A DNA stretch of 64,000 nucleotides from DASRAJ01 sp035638255. Its GTDB lineage: Bacteria > Bacteroidota > Bacteroidia > Chitinophagales > UBA10324. Numbering within the stretch: the stretch's first letter is position 1; every line of letters starts with the position of its first letter. The position numbers were made by a program, and so were the translations under genes. The notes beneath the pieces were generated by a model. The model was given only the letters and a program-made list of their open reading frames with translations, made no database searches and was not told the DNA's origin. Shown here piece after piece: positions 22,804-33,026 of the stretch. The stretch lies in contig DASRAJ010000063.1 of assembly GCA_035638255.1 (NCBI GenBank), forward strand, positions 62,001 through 126,000. Direction: 5' to 3'.

Positions 22804-24960
22804 ATGAAAAATTTTAAACGATATACTGTCACTGCTGCGCTACCTTATGCCAATGGCGGCATTCACCTCGGTCATCTCGCGGGGGCCTATCTTCCTGCAG
22901 ACATTTATGTTCGCTACAGGAGATTGAAAGGGGATGATGTGCTTTTCATTTGCGGAAGTGATGAGCATGGTGTTCCTATCACGCTTGGTGCAAGAAAAGA
23001 AGGCATCTCTCCGCAGCAATTCGTTGACAAGTATCATGAACTGATGAAGAGTTCCTTTGCTGAGTTTGGAATTTCATTCGATATCTATTCCCGGACTTCC
23101 AACAAAATTCACCACGAGACGGCCCAGGAAATTTTTCTTGATCTCTACACGAAAAATATTTTTACTGAAGAAACTTCACTGCAGTATTATGATGAGAAGG
23201 AGAAGATGTTTTTGGCTGATCGCTACATACAAGGCACCTGTCCGAATTGCGGATATGAGAAAGCGTACGGTGATCAGTGCGAGCGTTGTGGCACATCTCT
23301 TTCACCCAAAGATTTGATTAATCCTGTTTCAGTTCTCAGCGGAAATGCTCCGGTAATGAAAGAAACAAAGCACTGGTATTTGCCATTGCAGAATTATGAG
23401 CCGTGGCTGCGTGAATGGATTTTAAAAGAACATAAAGATGATCCCGAAAATGTCGGGACGGGATGGAAAACGAATGTGTATGGTCAATGCAAATCCTGGC
23501 TCGATAACGGTCTGCAACCGCGTGCCATGACGAGAGATTTGGAATGGGGAGTGAAAGTTCCGCTACCAAACACGGAAGGAAAAGTTTTGTACGTATGGTT
23601 TGATGCGCCAATTGGTTATATCTCCGCAACGAAGGAATTCTTCAAGTATCAAGAATCAAGAAACAAGAATCAAGTCGAGAGCCATTCACCATCTTGGGAA
23701 GACTATTGGAAAAGCCCTGACACCAAGCTGCTCCACTTCATCGGCAAAGACAATATCGTTTTTCATTGCATCATCTTTCCTGCGATTCTTCACGCGCATG
23801 GTGAATACATTGTTCCCGATAATGTTCCGGCTATGGAGTTCTTGAATTTAGAAGGAGAAAAACTTTCTACCTCACGAAACTGGGCGGTATGGCTGCATGA
23901 GTATCTGAAAGATTTTCCCGGGAAGCAGGATGAGTTGCGATACGTGCTCACTTCCATTCTTCCGGAAACATCAGACAGCGATTTTTCATGGAAAGATTTT
24001 CAGGCACGTATAAATAATGAGTTAGCCGATAACCTCGGCAATTTTGTGAACCGTACGCTGGTGCTTGCACGCAACTACTGCGACAACAAAGTTCCGCAGC
24101 ACGGTTCAGCGAATGATTCTGATCGCATTTGTATTGAAGCAATGAAGCAAGCTCCTGAGTTGATTAGCGCAGCCCTTGAGGATTATCAATTCCGGGAAGC
24201 CTTGACAGAGCTGATGAACTTAGCCCGGGTTGGAAATAAATATCTCGCCGACAATGAGCCCTGGAAACTCATCAAGACCGACGAGGTGAGAGTGAAAACA
24301 ATTCTTTATGTAGCTCTTGAAATCACCACGTACCTCGCAGCACTGTCAGAACCATTTCTTCCCAATACCTCAGCAAAAATTTTTTCCATGCTGAATTTGC
24401 AGAAGAGAACCTGGGATGAAATGAAGGGAAAGATTCTTGAACCCGGTCATCAGCTCGGTGATGCAAAATTATTATTCGAGAAAATTGAAGATGAGCAGGT
24501 GCAGTTCCAGGTTGATAAGCTTCACTCTACGAAAGACGATTTACGTAATACGACTAAAGAAAACCGGAGTCAATCCGGCCTGTCCCGGTCTTCACGGGAA
24601 TCTCCAAACCCGATCTTAGAGTCTACAGGAAAATCCGAAATTACCTACGATGATTTTTCAAAACTCGAATTGAAAGTGGGAACGATTGAAGCAGCAGAGA
24701 AGGTGAAGAAGGCGGATAAGCTCCTTCAGCTGACCATAAATCTCGGTGATGAAGTTCGCACGGTTGTTTCAGGAATTGCAGAACATTATTCTCCCGAAAA
24801 TATTATTGGTCAGCAAGTGTGTATGGTTGCCAATCTTGCTCCGCGAAAAATAAAAGGTATCGAATCGAAGGGAATGATTTTGATGGCGGAAGATGAAAAT
24901 GGAAAATTGAAGTTTGTGATGCCATCAGAAAAAATCTCAGATGGAAGCAAAATTTCTTAA
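22804..24960 (+). CDS. metG: Methionyl-tRNA synthetase with C-terminal tRNA-binding domain
   Basis: The enzyme charges tRNA-Met. The 718-residue chain has the class I signature IHLGH (about 20-24), the zinc-knuckle cysteines CPNC and CERC near 145-162, and KLSTS near 354-358 in place of KMSKS. The anticodon-binding helical domain follows. The C-terminal EMAP/Arc1p-like dimerisation domain occupies about 615-718 (DFSKLELKVGTIEAAEKVKK, ending VMPSEKISDGSKIS). Two unusual stretches interrupt it. About residues 279-296 (YQESRNKNQVESHS) are encoded by AAGTATCAAGAATCAA-type repeat DNA. About 571-612 form a linker (KENRSQSGLSRSSRESPNP) that looks like translated repeat. Both keep the frame, so the gene is probably functional. 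Confidence 0.95.
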   Translation: MKNFKRYTVTAALPYANGGIHLGHLAGAYLPADIYVRYRRLKGDDVLFICGSDEHGVPITLGARKEGISPQQFVDKYHELMKSSFAEFGISFDIYSRTSNKIHHETAQEIFLDLYTKNIFTEETSLQYYDEKEKMFLADRYIQGTCPNCGYEKAYGDQCERCGTSLSPKDLINPVSVLSGNAPVMKETKHWYLPLQNYEPWLREWILKEHKDDPENVGTGWKTNVYGQCKSWLDNGLQPRAMTRDLEWGVKVPLPNTEGKVLYVWFDAPIGYISATKEFFKYQESRNKNQVESHSPSWEDYWKSPDTKLLHFIGKDNIVFHCIIFPAILHAHGEYIVPDNVPAMEFLNLEGEKLSTSRNWAVWLHEYLKDFPGKQDELRYVLTSILPETSDSDFSWKDFQARINNELADNLGNFVNRTLVLARNYCDNKVPQHGSANDSDRICIEAMKQAPELISAALEDYQFREALTELMNLARVGNKYLADNEPWKLIKTDEVRVKTILYVALEITTYLAALSEPFLPNTSAKIFSMLNLQKRTWDEMKGKILEPGHQLGDAKLLFEKIEDEQVQFQVDKLHSTKDDLRNTTKENRSQSGLSRSSRESPNPILESTGKSEITYDDFSKLELKVGTIEAAEKVKKADKLLQLTINLGDEVRTVVSGIAEHYSPENIIGQQVCMVANLAPRKIKGIESKGMILMAEDENGKLKFVMPSEKISDGSKIS
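23641..23685 (+). repeat. Repeat block inside metG
   Basis: AAGTATCAAGAATCAAGAAA and further CAAGAATCAAG units lie in frame within metG. AAGTATCAAGAATCAA also occurs in the intergenic repeat at 45422, showing that the same repeat family has entered coding sequence. Confidence 0.6.
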
Positions 24961-24994
24961 TCAGCTATCACGCGCGTGGTAATTTTATTCAGGT

Positions 24995-25408
24995 TCAGAA
25001 ATGCCGTATCTCTTCAAACTCATATGCACTCACGACGTTCACGGTAGGAAAAGAAATTTGTTTGAGCACATCAAAATGACGGTCGTGAGTGATCAGATAA
25101 TCTGCAGCAGATGAGATTGCACAGTCAGCAAACTTATTGTCCGTAGGATCTTGGCTGATTAAGTTCCATTTGAAGAAGGGCTCATGTTGAATTACGTTCG
25201 GAGCTTCATCAAGGATGAGAATAAATTCAATAACAGTTGCAGCGCTATAACGGAACGCAATCTGCTCTTCATATTCTAATTTAATTTCAGTGCTTACGAT
25301 CAGCTGAAATTCTCCTGCCAGAAAACTTTTGTAGAGCCAATGCAAATCGCTACGCGGGCTGAGTGCCACCATCATCACATTGGTGTCAATAACTACTGAT
25401 AGAATCAT
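24995..25408 (-). CDS. PIN-domain toxin (putative endoribonuclease)
   Basis: This 137-residue PIN_3-type protein starts MILSVVIDTNVMMVALSPRS. Acidic catalytic residues are visible: Asp8 in VIDTN, Glu near 40 (STEIKLEYEE), DPTDNKFADCA near 88-98 (two Asp), and a late THDRHFD. PIN toxins cleave tRNA or mRNA when freed from their antitoxin. It overlaps the upstream small gene by 4 bases (25405-25408), the usual coupling for a type II toxin-antitoxin operon. Both are transcribed toward the 3' end of metG. Target unknown. Confidence 0.85.
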   Translation of the reverse strand: MILSVVIDTNVMMVALSPRSDLHWLYKSFLAGEFQLIVSTEIKLEYEEQIAFRYSAATVIEFILILDEAPNVIQHEPFFKWNLISQDPTDNKFADCAISSAADYLITHDRHFDVLKQISFPTVNVVSAYEFEEIRHF

Positions 25409-25617
25409 TGAGCCGGATCATTGAGCCAATTGTCAAAATCCTTTTGCGTATATTTTTTTTGCTCGCTAATACGGTCAATTTTTCGGGTGAGTTTTTCAGA
25501 AAGATGTTTTACCAAAAGAGATTTGATCTCCCTTAAATCGTCCTCACTCAATGGCTGAGAAAAAAGTTTGAGGATTTCCAATTGAGTTTTATTCAAAGGC
25601 ATTTTTACTTCACTCAT
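25405..25617 (-). CDS. Antitoxin partner of the PIN toxin
   Basis: This 70-residue protein starts MSEVKMPLNKTQLEILKLFS. It is helical, with a short N-terminal part and a Lys/Glu/Asp-rich middle (SEDDLREIKSLLVKHLSEKL) ending KKYTQKDFDNWLNDPAQ. It overlaps the PIN gene by 4 bases and precedes it, the usual antitoxin-first order. I recognise the pairing but not a DNA-binding fold. The role is inferred from size and position. Confidence 0.7.
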   Translation of the reverse strand: MSEVKMPLNKTQLEILKLFSQPLSEDDLREIKSLLVKHLSEKLTRKIDRISEQKKYTQKDFDNWLNDPAQ

Positions 25618-25713
25618 CGCTCAATGTTTTTACAAAAATAGTTTCAATTTTTGATTGGTAAAATTGCTCTCCCCCAAGGCCCAAGGACTCAATTAAAAAG
25701 ATTTATGTTTTTT

Positions 25714-28035
25714 CTAAAACGGATACCCAATAGCAATATTCAAAACCAGATTTTCTTTCGCCCACTGAGCATTTCCAAAATCAATTTGATTAAAAACCCA
25801 GCGATCAGCAGGTGCCAGCCATGGTTTGCGAATGGGGAAAGCAAAATCAGCACGGACAACAAAGAAGGATGCGTCCGCCCGTAATCCGAAGCCTGTGCCT
25901 ACAGCCATTTGAGTCCAGAATGTATTGATTTGAAAGAGACCGCCGGGGCGCAAGGGATCATCATGAAGCAACCAGATATTTCCGGCGTCAACGAACACTG
26001 CTCCTTTGATAATGCTCACGAGGTTGAAGCGGTATTCTCCGTTCACTTCCAATTTTATGTCTCCGGCCTGCTCAAGAAAAGTTATTGAATCAATTGATGG
26101 TGGCGGGTACGAACCCGGCCCTAACGTGCGGGCTCTGAATGCTCGAATGCTGTTGCTTCCGCCAATGAAAAATTGCTTGATGTAAGGAAGTGCGTCCGAA
26201 TTTCCATAAGGAAATCCTACCCCTGCGATCAGGCGGGTTGCAATTTTATTCAGCTTTGGAAACACCCGGTAATAGCGTCCATCAATATCAAAGCGGGAGT
26301 ACTGTGAATAAGGAGAACCGAATATCAACTGCGGATTTTCAGAGTTCACCTTCACACCCGTAATTAATCCGTTAATCAAACTGGCTAAGTTGCCTGAAAA
26401 ATCAGCCGTGCCTTTAAAGTAGAATTGATTTCGCTTGAACAGTTGCGTTTGATTATTGAACGTGTAGCTGTATATCAATCCCAAAATAAATTGCTGCTCA
26501 AAGTTCTTTCTCAAAAAAGGGTTCTGATCGAGCAATGAATCGAAAAGCGGCGTGGTATTGAAGATGCTCACGTAGTTGATCACCACAGGATCTAACTCAT
26601 GCTCTTTGAAAGCACTGGCCTTCCAGTTATAGCCATAGTTGAATGTGAAAGAATTCAGCGTAAAATATTGCAGGTGATAAATCTGTTCGCCGCTGATTTC
26701 AAATTTTGTTTTCGGTACATAAAAACTGGATACCGTATTCACTTTGTAAAACGGAACAATGAATTTCGGAACATACAGTTTTGCAGCGGCACTTACATTA
26801 AAAGAGCCGAGTGCGGGTTGCCCGGGAATCTTACCGCTGATCTGCGTTTCAAAACCCGCCTGAGCATTCAGAACGAGCAACTCCGATCCTTTTAGAAAAT
26901 TACGGTTTCTGAAACTTACATCGAAGGCCGGACCTGCAAAGTTGGTGGACTTGGATATTCCAAGTATTTCTGCGCGCAGTGATTTTTTATAGAGCTGTGT
27001 GAGATTGATAGTTGCATTCAGAAAGGAAGTATCTCTTACTTCAAAGTCTTCAAAGCGGATGTTCGCGAACTTGAAAATACCGACGCCCATCAATCGGCGC
27101 AGCGTGTTGTCATGATCCTTTCTCGTGTAATATTCGCCGGGATCGAGGAACACCGATCGCACAATATTTTTGGGTTTGAGCGTGCTGTCAGAGTTAACAT
27201 AGTATTTGCCCTCCATCAAAATCGTATCCGCGCGAACCTGAACAGAATCCTGACCGAGTGAATAATTCGGATTGATCACAATCTTGTGCATGCGATACCG
27301 CTGAAGCGCTTTATAAGGGGCATCAACTTTTACTTCCAGAAACAAATGCACTTTATGACCACCCACAGCAGTATCAGCATAGAACACAAGATCATCAGCA
27401 TTGAAATAGAAGTAACCCTGGTTTTTTAATTCGAGATCAATTCTATCGCGCTCGGTCTTTAATGTGTAGAGATTGTAGATGTCACCTTTCCTGATCAGCG
27501 TTTTACTCTTCGTTTGAAGAATTTTTACATCGATTGTATCTGTTTGTTCAGGAAAACTTATAGAGTCAATCCTATAGGGAGTATGTAAGGTCGCCGTGTA
27601 AATAACTCTTGCGGTTCTCTTTTTTTCTTTCACTTCATAGCTCACTGTCGAATAAAAGTATCCGTCATTTTCCAACCGGTTCTTAATAAGTGATGAAGTG
27701 GAGGGCGGGGAAACTTTTGAAAGCAGGACAGGTGGCTCCCCTAATGTATTTTTCAGAAAGTAGCGAAACCCTTTGCCCGTGGGCGTTCCGGCGATTTGAT
27801 AGAACCAGAGCTTTGGTCGCGAGATGCCAAGCAGTGTGCCATTTGGTTTTGGCGTGATCACTTTTTGCACTTCACCGCTCAATGTTTTTGTCTTAGTGAT
27901 ATCTCCCTGCTTCACAAACTTCACGCTCGCACCCGTGTAAAGTTTTTCACCCTCTGCAAGATGATGAGTGCCTGTACATCCGCATAAAAGCATGGCAATA
28001 ATCATCACCAATACGATAGGGAAAAGGTGCTTCAT
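25714..28035 (-). CDS. Lipoprotein Omp85-family outer membrane protein (TamL-like)
   Basis: This 773-residue protein has a lipoprotein signal (MKHLFPIVLVMIIAMLLCGC) with Cys20 as lipidation site. POTRA-like regions follow at about 100-370, then a C-terminal beta-barrel of the surface antigen/Omp85 type (about 380-773) with the conserved loop motif GGSNSIRAFRARTLGPGSYP near 624-643. It ends in GYPF, with the terminal Phe typical of barrels. Bacteroidota replace TamA with this lipidated form, TamL. It overlaps the upstream tamB-like gene by 4 bases, so the two are co-translated. Together they would insert or move proteins or lipids into the outer membrane. TamL is the best call by partner and lipobox. 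Confidence 0.88.
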   Translation of the reverse strand: MKHLFPIVLVMIIAMLLCGCTGTHHLAEGEKLYTGASVKFVKQGDITKTKTLSGEVQKVITPKPNGTLLGISRPKLWFYQIAGTPTGKGFRYFLKNTLGEPPVLLSKVSPPSTSSLIKNRLENDGYFYSTVSYEVKEKKRTARVIYTATLHTPYRIDSISFPEQTDTIDVKILQTKSKTLIRKGDIYNLYTLKTERDRIDLELKNQGYFYFNADDLVFYADTAVGGHKVHLFLEVKVDAPYKALQRYRMHKIVINPNYSLGQDSVQVRADTILMEGKYYVNSDSTLKPKNIVRSVFLDPGEYYTRKDHDNTLRRLMGVGIFKFANIRFEDFEVRDTSFLNATINLTQLYKKSLRAEILGISKSTNFAGPAFDVSFRNRNFLKGSELLVLNAQAGFETQISGKIPGQPALGSFNVSAAAKLYVPKFIVPFYKVNTVSSFYVPKTKFEISGEQIYHLQYFTLNSFTFNYGYNWKASAFKEHELDPVVINYVSIFNTTPLFDSLLDQNPFLRKNFEQQFILGLIYSYTFNNQTQLFKRNQFYFKGTADFSGNLASLINGLITGVKVNSENPQLIFGSPYSQYSRFDIDGRYYRVFPKLNKIATRLIAGVGFPYGNSDALPYIKQFFIGGSNSIRAFRARTLGPGSYPPPSIDSITFLEQAGDIKLEVNGEYRFNLVSIIKGAVFVDAGNIWLLHDDPLRPGGLFQINTFWTQMAVGTGFGLRADASFFVVRADFAFPIRKPWLAPADRWVFNQIDFGNAQWAKENLVLNIAIGYPF

Positions 28036-31000
28036 TTTACTGACGACTGATTTGATTTCTGACGCCTGAACAAATCACGCATGCGATTGTAATCTTTGGT
28101 AAAAACAAGGCCCAATCCGTCTTCAATAATCTGCCCCTGCAAAATGTCGTAATCATTGTGATGATAAAACCGGAGGCGATACATTCCGTCACGCGATAGC
28201 TTGTATTCAGCAGACACATCACCGGCAATGTTGCTCACCGTATTCTCTTTGGCTTTCTGGCCTTCCAAATCAATGTTGCCGCCCACCTGCACGTTTAAAC
28301 GGTTGTTCAATAGTTGCTTTGAAACACCAAGCTCAACCTCCGTCCTGCCCTGCGGAGCGCCGGTAGTATAGTCCTCATAAGAATTCACATTCACATTTAT
28401 CTGCACTCCTTTTATATAGTTTGATGCTAAGCGATTCAACTGCTGCGACAGCAATTGACTGACGCTGTTGCGCGCCAAATTTGCAGCATCATTATTTTGG
28501 GATGACTGTAGCGGATCGGAAGCGACAAAGCGATTGAGCAGGAGCAATGCAAATACCTGCTTGTTCAATTCCGACTCGTCCTCATTCAACTCATTCAGCT
28601 TTGCATACACTGTTCCACCGAGAACCCCGCGCTCTGATGGCGGAAGATCGAGTGAAAAAGTGATGACGGGTTTTAACAACTCTCCCTGCATGTTCATGTA
28701 AAGCCGGAAAGTCAATTGCTGCTGGTAAGCATTTTTTTCCTGGTCGCTCAACGCTGAAATCTGGTCAGCAACCAAATCAATCGGAGATGTTCGCGTTTCA
28801 TAAACTGCAGTAAGATTGATATCGGCTGCAAGTGGGTCACCATTCCAGTTCAGATAGCCGCCGGGCTGCAAAATGAATTTTCTTTTTATGAAATCGTAAA
28901 AAGTAAGCTGGTAAATTCCTTCAGAAATTTCGTAGCGACCTGTTAAACTTGTTTTACCGCTCGGGTCAAGAGAAAAATTCAGCGCGGCATCGCCCTTCAC
29001 CTGTAATGAATCACCCGCTGCCGGATCAATAATAACAGTGAGTGTGGAACTCTTATTCACCTGGATGGTGGCATTCACTTCCATCCCGCTAAAAGCTGAC
29101 CTTGTTTCTTGAGAAGAATCAATTTTAATGTGCGTCATGAGGTAATTGAGCGAATCATTTTTGTCCATGAAAATCACCACGCCCTTGCTTTCAATATTCT
29201 TTGCCTCCTCTTTTGGTTTTGAAACGGTGAGCGCTGATCCATCGTCCAATTTCAGATTCGCATCCACTTTTGGAAAATCTTTATTGCCGGAAATTTTTGT
29301 GTGACTGTCAAGAATTACTTTACCATAAAACTGACCACTATCCCTTCTGCCGGAATTCACAGCAAGAAAATTTTTAGTCACCATCGTAAGATTAAAAGCG
29401 GCCGTGTGTTTTGGATCTGAAGCTATGTAACCATTCAGCACAGCCGTACCGCCGAGTGTATCCCGAAACGTGAAGTCTGAGAACAACAACTTACTGTTTT
29501 CAAAAGTCAGGTGCTCATCCTTCAGTTGATAAGAACTGTTCAGATAGGCGAGATTAAACCGCGCGTTGGTAAAATTCAGTTGACCTGTGACATCCGGAGA
29601 AGCAATACTTCCGGTAACTTTCAAATCACCCTTCATGGTTCCTTTCAACTCTTTTACCTGCCCAAAGGTGAAAGCTTCAATGGTGGCAAGATTCACGGTG
29701 GCAAGTGACACCTCAAAATTCAATGCCTGTTCAGCTTGCTTTGCGTTGTAAAATCCGTTGACAGAAATATCATTCCCTCGTCCTGAAATTTTAACCTGTG
29801 CTTTGTAGAGATCAGGTGTGGCATTGTCAGAAAGTATTTTGATGTCGCCGAGCGTGTCTTCCATAAAACTGAAATCATCTATGGAAAGATTGGCAGTGAA
29901 CGCAGGAGTTGTTTGCAGATTTATTATCTCTACCTTTCCATTGATGAATCCCCCAACCAGAATTTGATTTGATTCAACAAGATGGCCCAAATCACTGAGA
30001 TCAAAATCAGTGAACGCAAATTCAAGAGGCGCATTTGCAGCGGATGAGCCAGTGCTGCTGATTTTCAAAGATTGATTTCCGTGACTGAATAAAAGATCAT
30101 TGGCGTAAATTGTGTTATCACCCATGACGAGATAATTGTCCGGTGCAACTGTCCATTTCTGATAATTCAGCATCAAACTATCGCGGGCAAAACTGAAACG
30201 GTAATCTGACTTTTGCTTAGTGAGATTTCCAGCGAAGAGATATTTTATGATTCGTTTTTTATCCGTCGCTTTGAACTCAATGGTCGTTGCATTGTTCGCT
30301 GCAATTCCGCCAAGAGATGGATGCAGAATGTCATATCCATTTGCTGAAACCTTTGTCATAGACAGGTTGTAATGCAATGCCGTAGCGTCTGACTGAACAA
30401 GAAGCTGCACGCTGTCAGCAAGAATGTTATTGTATTGAATCTGTGGGATGTTCACCCGGATATTTAACTGGTGAGTTTCACTTTTGAAGTCTCCCGAGAT
30501 TTTTCCTCCTGAAAATTTCTTTAACTCCGGCACGAACAAAGTATAAAGCCGGGAATCGTGTACTTCAGCGTCAAACGTAAAATCCTGCGATGATAACGCC
30601 GCTTTCACGTTTGAATCTGACGTTGTAAAGTACCGGTTGAAATATTGGCTCAATGTGACAGGTAAATCGGCGAGTCCGATCTTTCCTTTAAAGGAACCGG
30701 TTAGAAATGGCGAGCGGAGGTCAATATTTTTTCCGGCCGAATCTGAAATCGAAACGAAGAGCGCTGAATCAATTGGAAACACCGAATCGTTTTTGGTGAT
30801 CACTGCATTTCGGAGGTTAATAGTTCCATTAAGGTTACTCAAATCCTTTCCTTTCAAGTCCACAGTCAACACACCTTTCACTCTCAAATCATCCGGCGTA
30901 AAATGAAGCGCCTGTAAATCCATCACTTCAACATTCACAGTGGCTTTGTAATAGGGATGATCTTTTTCAAAATTCACAAGTCCGTTAAAAGTGAGTGCCA

Positions 31001-33026
31001 CATTAGAATCTTTCACTGATGCAATTCCGTTAAACTCATTTCCGGTGAAACTCCCGTTCACTTTTATGTTTTGATAGTTGTAAGATCTAAAAACTACCTG
31101 CTGAATATTTATATCTGCATTTCCTTTCATTGTCTGCTGTGACAATCCTGAACCGTTCACTGTTGCATTCATCGTTATCGGGCCAAGCGTCGTATCGCCC
31201 AGTAATTGTTTCAGATCAAAATGATCAGATGAAAGTGCTGCATGATACACTTCATTTTTTTCCATGTTCACGTCTGCAGTAGCATTTCCAAATGAAGATT
31301 GAATATCTGCTTTACCATCGAAGCTTTTCATAGACCCTTTAAAGAAGCCGGAAACATCAAGTGATGGAGGGATAGTGATGTTAGATGGCAGCATCTCCGG
31401 TTTCAGGAAAGTCTGCACATCAGTATTCGTGGTGGAAAATTTTTGAACGATGATATCAAAATAGGCAGCTTGTACATCCGGAAGCCCCTTGATATTTCCG
31501 CTCATTCTCAACACGGTATTTTTTGCAGCGGTCATCTCCAACTGAGAAATATGAATGTCCTTCACAGCCCCATTGAATTTAGCAGTGACTTCAATTCTTT
31601 GACTCGCCGGGTTTTTTATTTGAAACTGTTCAGCAAGTGAAGGCTGCAGCAGTAACACATCATCTAAATCAATTACAGCATGATCGAAGTCAGCATTAAT
31701 CTTCAGATCAGCGAAAGAATCGGCAAGAGCCTGAATGGATGGATACGCAATCGAAATATATTTTCGAATATGGCTTTGTGAAGTTTGCAAATCAAGGTCA
31801 GCCAGTTCAGCATGGGTGGAATCGTAAGTGAACTTGGTTTGAAAATGCTTAAGCTCAAAGCCGCTTTGCTCTTTAAGCTTGAACTCACGGATGCTGGCAG
31901 AAATATTTTTTTCATCATAAGAAATGTGATTGACATCTGCCTCAATTCCCGAGAGCAAGAGGTGGTTGAAATCCATTCCCTCTTTTACCGCAGGAGAATT
32001 ATAATTGTTGAATGCAATCACATTATTTTTCGAAATGAAATTCTGTAGCGTCACTTTCCATAATGCTCTTTGGTTTTGATTTGAATTTGTTGTCACAGCT
32101 TCGTTCGCTGTCTTTGCCACTGTGTCTGTAGTTATAAGTTTATTGATCGCAAAATCTATGTTGCTGTTTTCCAACTCAACATTTTTTAAATCTATTTTTT
32201 GTTTGGGAAGATTGATGATGTTGGCAGTGACTACTCCCTTTCCTATTTGCATATTCAATTTTTGATGCGGCGTTTGAAAAAGAAAATTCACTGCTGAAAG
32301 ACTGACGTCATGCACATTCACGTCATAATTCATTTTTGAAGGAACAGCTTTATTGCTCTCTGTAGCGGGAGCAATTTTGGTTTGAATGATGGAAGCAATT
32401 GTATGGTCGAAGTCAATATTTCTAATGTCAAACTTCATGGAATCCAAATCAAATGTTTTGAAATGTGTTTTAAAGTTTCCAATATTGAAAGCCATTTCAC
32501 TCCCTTCAATTTCATCATGAAACGTGAAGAGAATTTTTTGCAGGCTAATATCGCCGAGTGAGAATTTCCACAATGACTTTTGAGCTGTGGGTGTTGTAGT
32601 CTTTGATACAAACGCATCTATGAGAAAATCAAAATTGAAGCTGCTGTCGGGTAATGAGTGTGAGACATGGCTGCTTAGATTTTGAATATGAATTGAGTTC
32701 AGTTCAATCCGGTGTGAAAATAATTTCAGCATATCAATATCAATTGCGAGCCGGTGACTGTAAAGAAGTGTATCGTGCTTCTGATCCTCAAGAAATAAAT
32801 CTTTGAGCACGATCGATTTTGGAAAAGCGACATTGATTTCACCCAACTCAACCCTGGTGTGTGTTTTATCAGAAATGAAATGAATGGCTTTTTGGGTGAG
32901 ATAATTTTGAGTCGCAGGAAATTGAAGAGCAATTATCAATGCTACTATGACCAATAGCAGGCAAACGAATACCCATGCAAAAATCTTTAAGATCCTTTTG
33001 AGGATTTTTTTGCCCCTGCTATTCAT
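28032..33026 (-). CDS. tamB: TamB-like translocation/assembly protein
   Basis: This very large protein (1664 residues from the ATG at 33026; the frame opens nine codons upstream at a TTG) has one N-terminal transmembrane anchor (LKRILKIFAWVFVCLLLVIV). AsmA/TamB repeats fill the length of the chain as long beta-rich strands. The C-terminal DUF490 domain (about 1180-1640) includes GRYEISEGIYQLTFYDFIKR, LNWNGDPLAADINLTAVYET and the late AEYKLSRDGMYRLRFYHHND. TamB proteins span the periplasm from the inner membrane to the Omp85 partner and help lipid transport or outer-membrane biogenesis. The partner lies directly downstream with a 4-base overlap. Length is above E. coli TamB but normal for this phylum. 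Confidence 0.9.
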   Translation of the reverse strand: MNSRGKKILKRILKIFAWVFVCLLLVIVALIIALQFPATQNYLTQKAIHFISDKTHTRVELGEINVAFPKSIVLKDLFLEDQKHDTLLYSHRLAIDIDMLKLFSHRIELNSIHIQNLSSHVSHSLPDSSFNFDFLIDAFVSKTTTPTAQKSLWKFSLGDISLQKILFTFHDEIEGSEMAFNIGNFKTHFKTFDLDSMKFDIRNIDFDHTIASIIQTKIAPATESNKAVPSKMNYDVNVHDVSLSAVNFLFQTPHQKLNMQIGKGVVTANIINLPKQKIDLKNVELENSNIDFAINKLITTDTVAKTANEAVTTNSNQNQRALWKVTLQNFISKNNVIAFNNYNSPAVKEGMDFNHLLLSGIEADVNHISYDEKNISASIREFKLKEQSGFELKHFQTKFTYDSTHAELADLDLQTSQSHIRKYISIAYPSIQALADSFADLKINADFDHAVIDLDDVLLLQPSLAEQFQIKNPASQRIEVTAKFNGAVKDIHISQLEMTAAKNTVLRMSGNIKGLPDVQAAYFDIIVQKFSTTNTDVQTFLKPEMLPSNITIPPSLDVSGFFKGSMKSFDGKADIQSSFGNATADVNMEKNEVYHAALSSDHFDLKQLLGDTTLGPITMNATVNGSGLSQQTMKGNADINIQQVVFRSYNYQNIKVNGSFTGNEFNGIASVKDSNVALTFNGLVNFEKDHPYYKATVNVEVMDLQALHFTPDDLRVKGVLTVDLKGKDLSNLNGTINLRNAVITKNDSVFPIDSALFVSISDSAGKNIDLRSPFLTGSFKGKIGLADLPVTLSQYFNRYFTTSDSNVKAALSSQDFTFDAEVHDSRLYTLFVPELKKFSGGKISGDFKSETHQLNIRVNIPQIQYNNILADSVQLLVQSDATALHYNLSMTKVSANGYDILHPSLGGIAANNATTIEFKATDKKRIIKYLFAGNLTKQKSDYRFSFARDSLMLNYQKWTVAPDNYLVMGDNTIYANDLLFSHGNQSLKISSTGSSAANAPLEFAFTDFDLSDLGHLVESNQILVGGFINGKVEIINLQTTPAFTANLSIDDFSFMEDTLGDIKILSDNATPDLYKAQVKISGRGNDISVNGFYNAKQAEQALNFEVSLATVNLATIEAFTFGQVKELKGTMKGDLKVTGSIASPDVTGQLNFTNARFNLAYLNSSYQLKDEHLTFENSKLLFSDFTFRDTLGGTAVLNGYIASDPKHTAAFNLTMVTKNFLAVNSGRRDSGQFYGKVILDSHTKISGNKDFPKVDANLKLDDGSALTVSKPKEEAKNIESKGVVIFMDKNDSLNYLMTHIKIDSSQETRSAFSGMEVNATIQVNKSSTLTVIIDPAAGDSLQVKGDAALNFSLDPSGKTSLTGRYEISEGIYQLTFYDFIKRKFILQPGGYLNWNGDPLAADINLTAVYETRTSPIDLVADQISALSDQEKNAYQQQLTFRLYMNMQGELLKPVITFSLDLPPSERGVLGGTVYAKLNELNEDESELNKQVFALLLLNRFVASDPLQSSQNNDAANLARNSVSQLLSQQLNRLASNYIKGVQINVNVNSYEDYTTGAPQGRTEVELGVSKQLLNNRLNVQVGGNIDLEGQKAKENTVSNIAGDVSAEYKLSRDGMYRLRFYHHNDYDILQGQIIEDGLGLVFTKDYNRMRDLFRRQKSNQSSVK

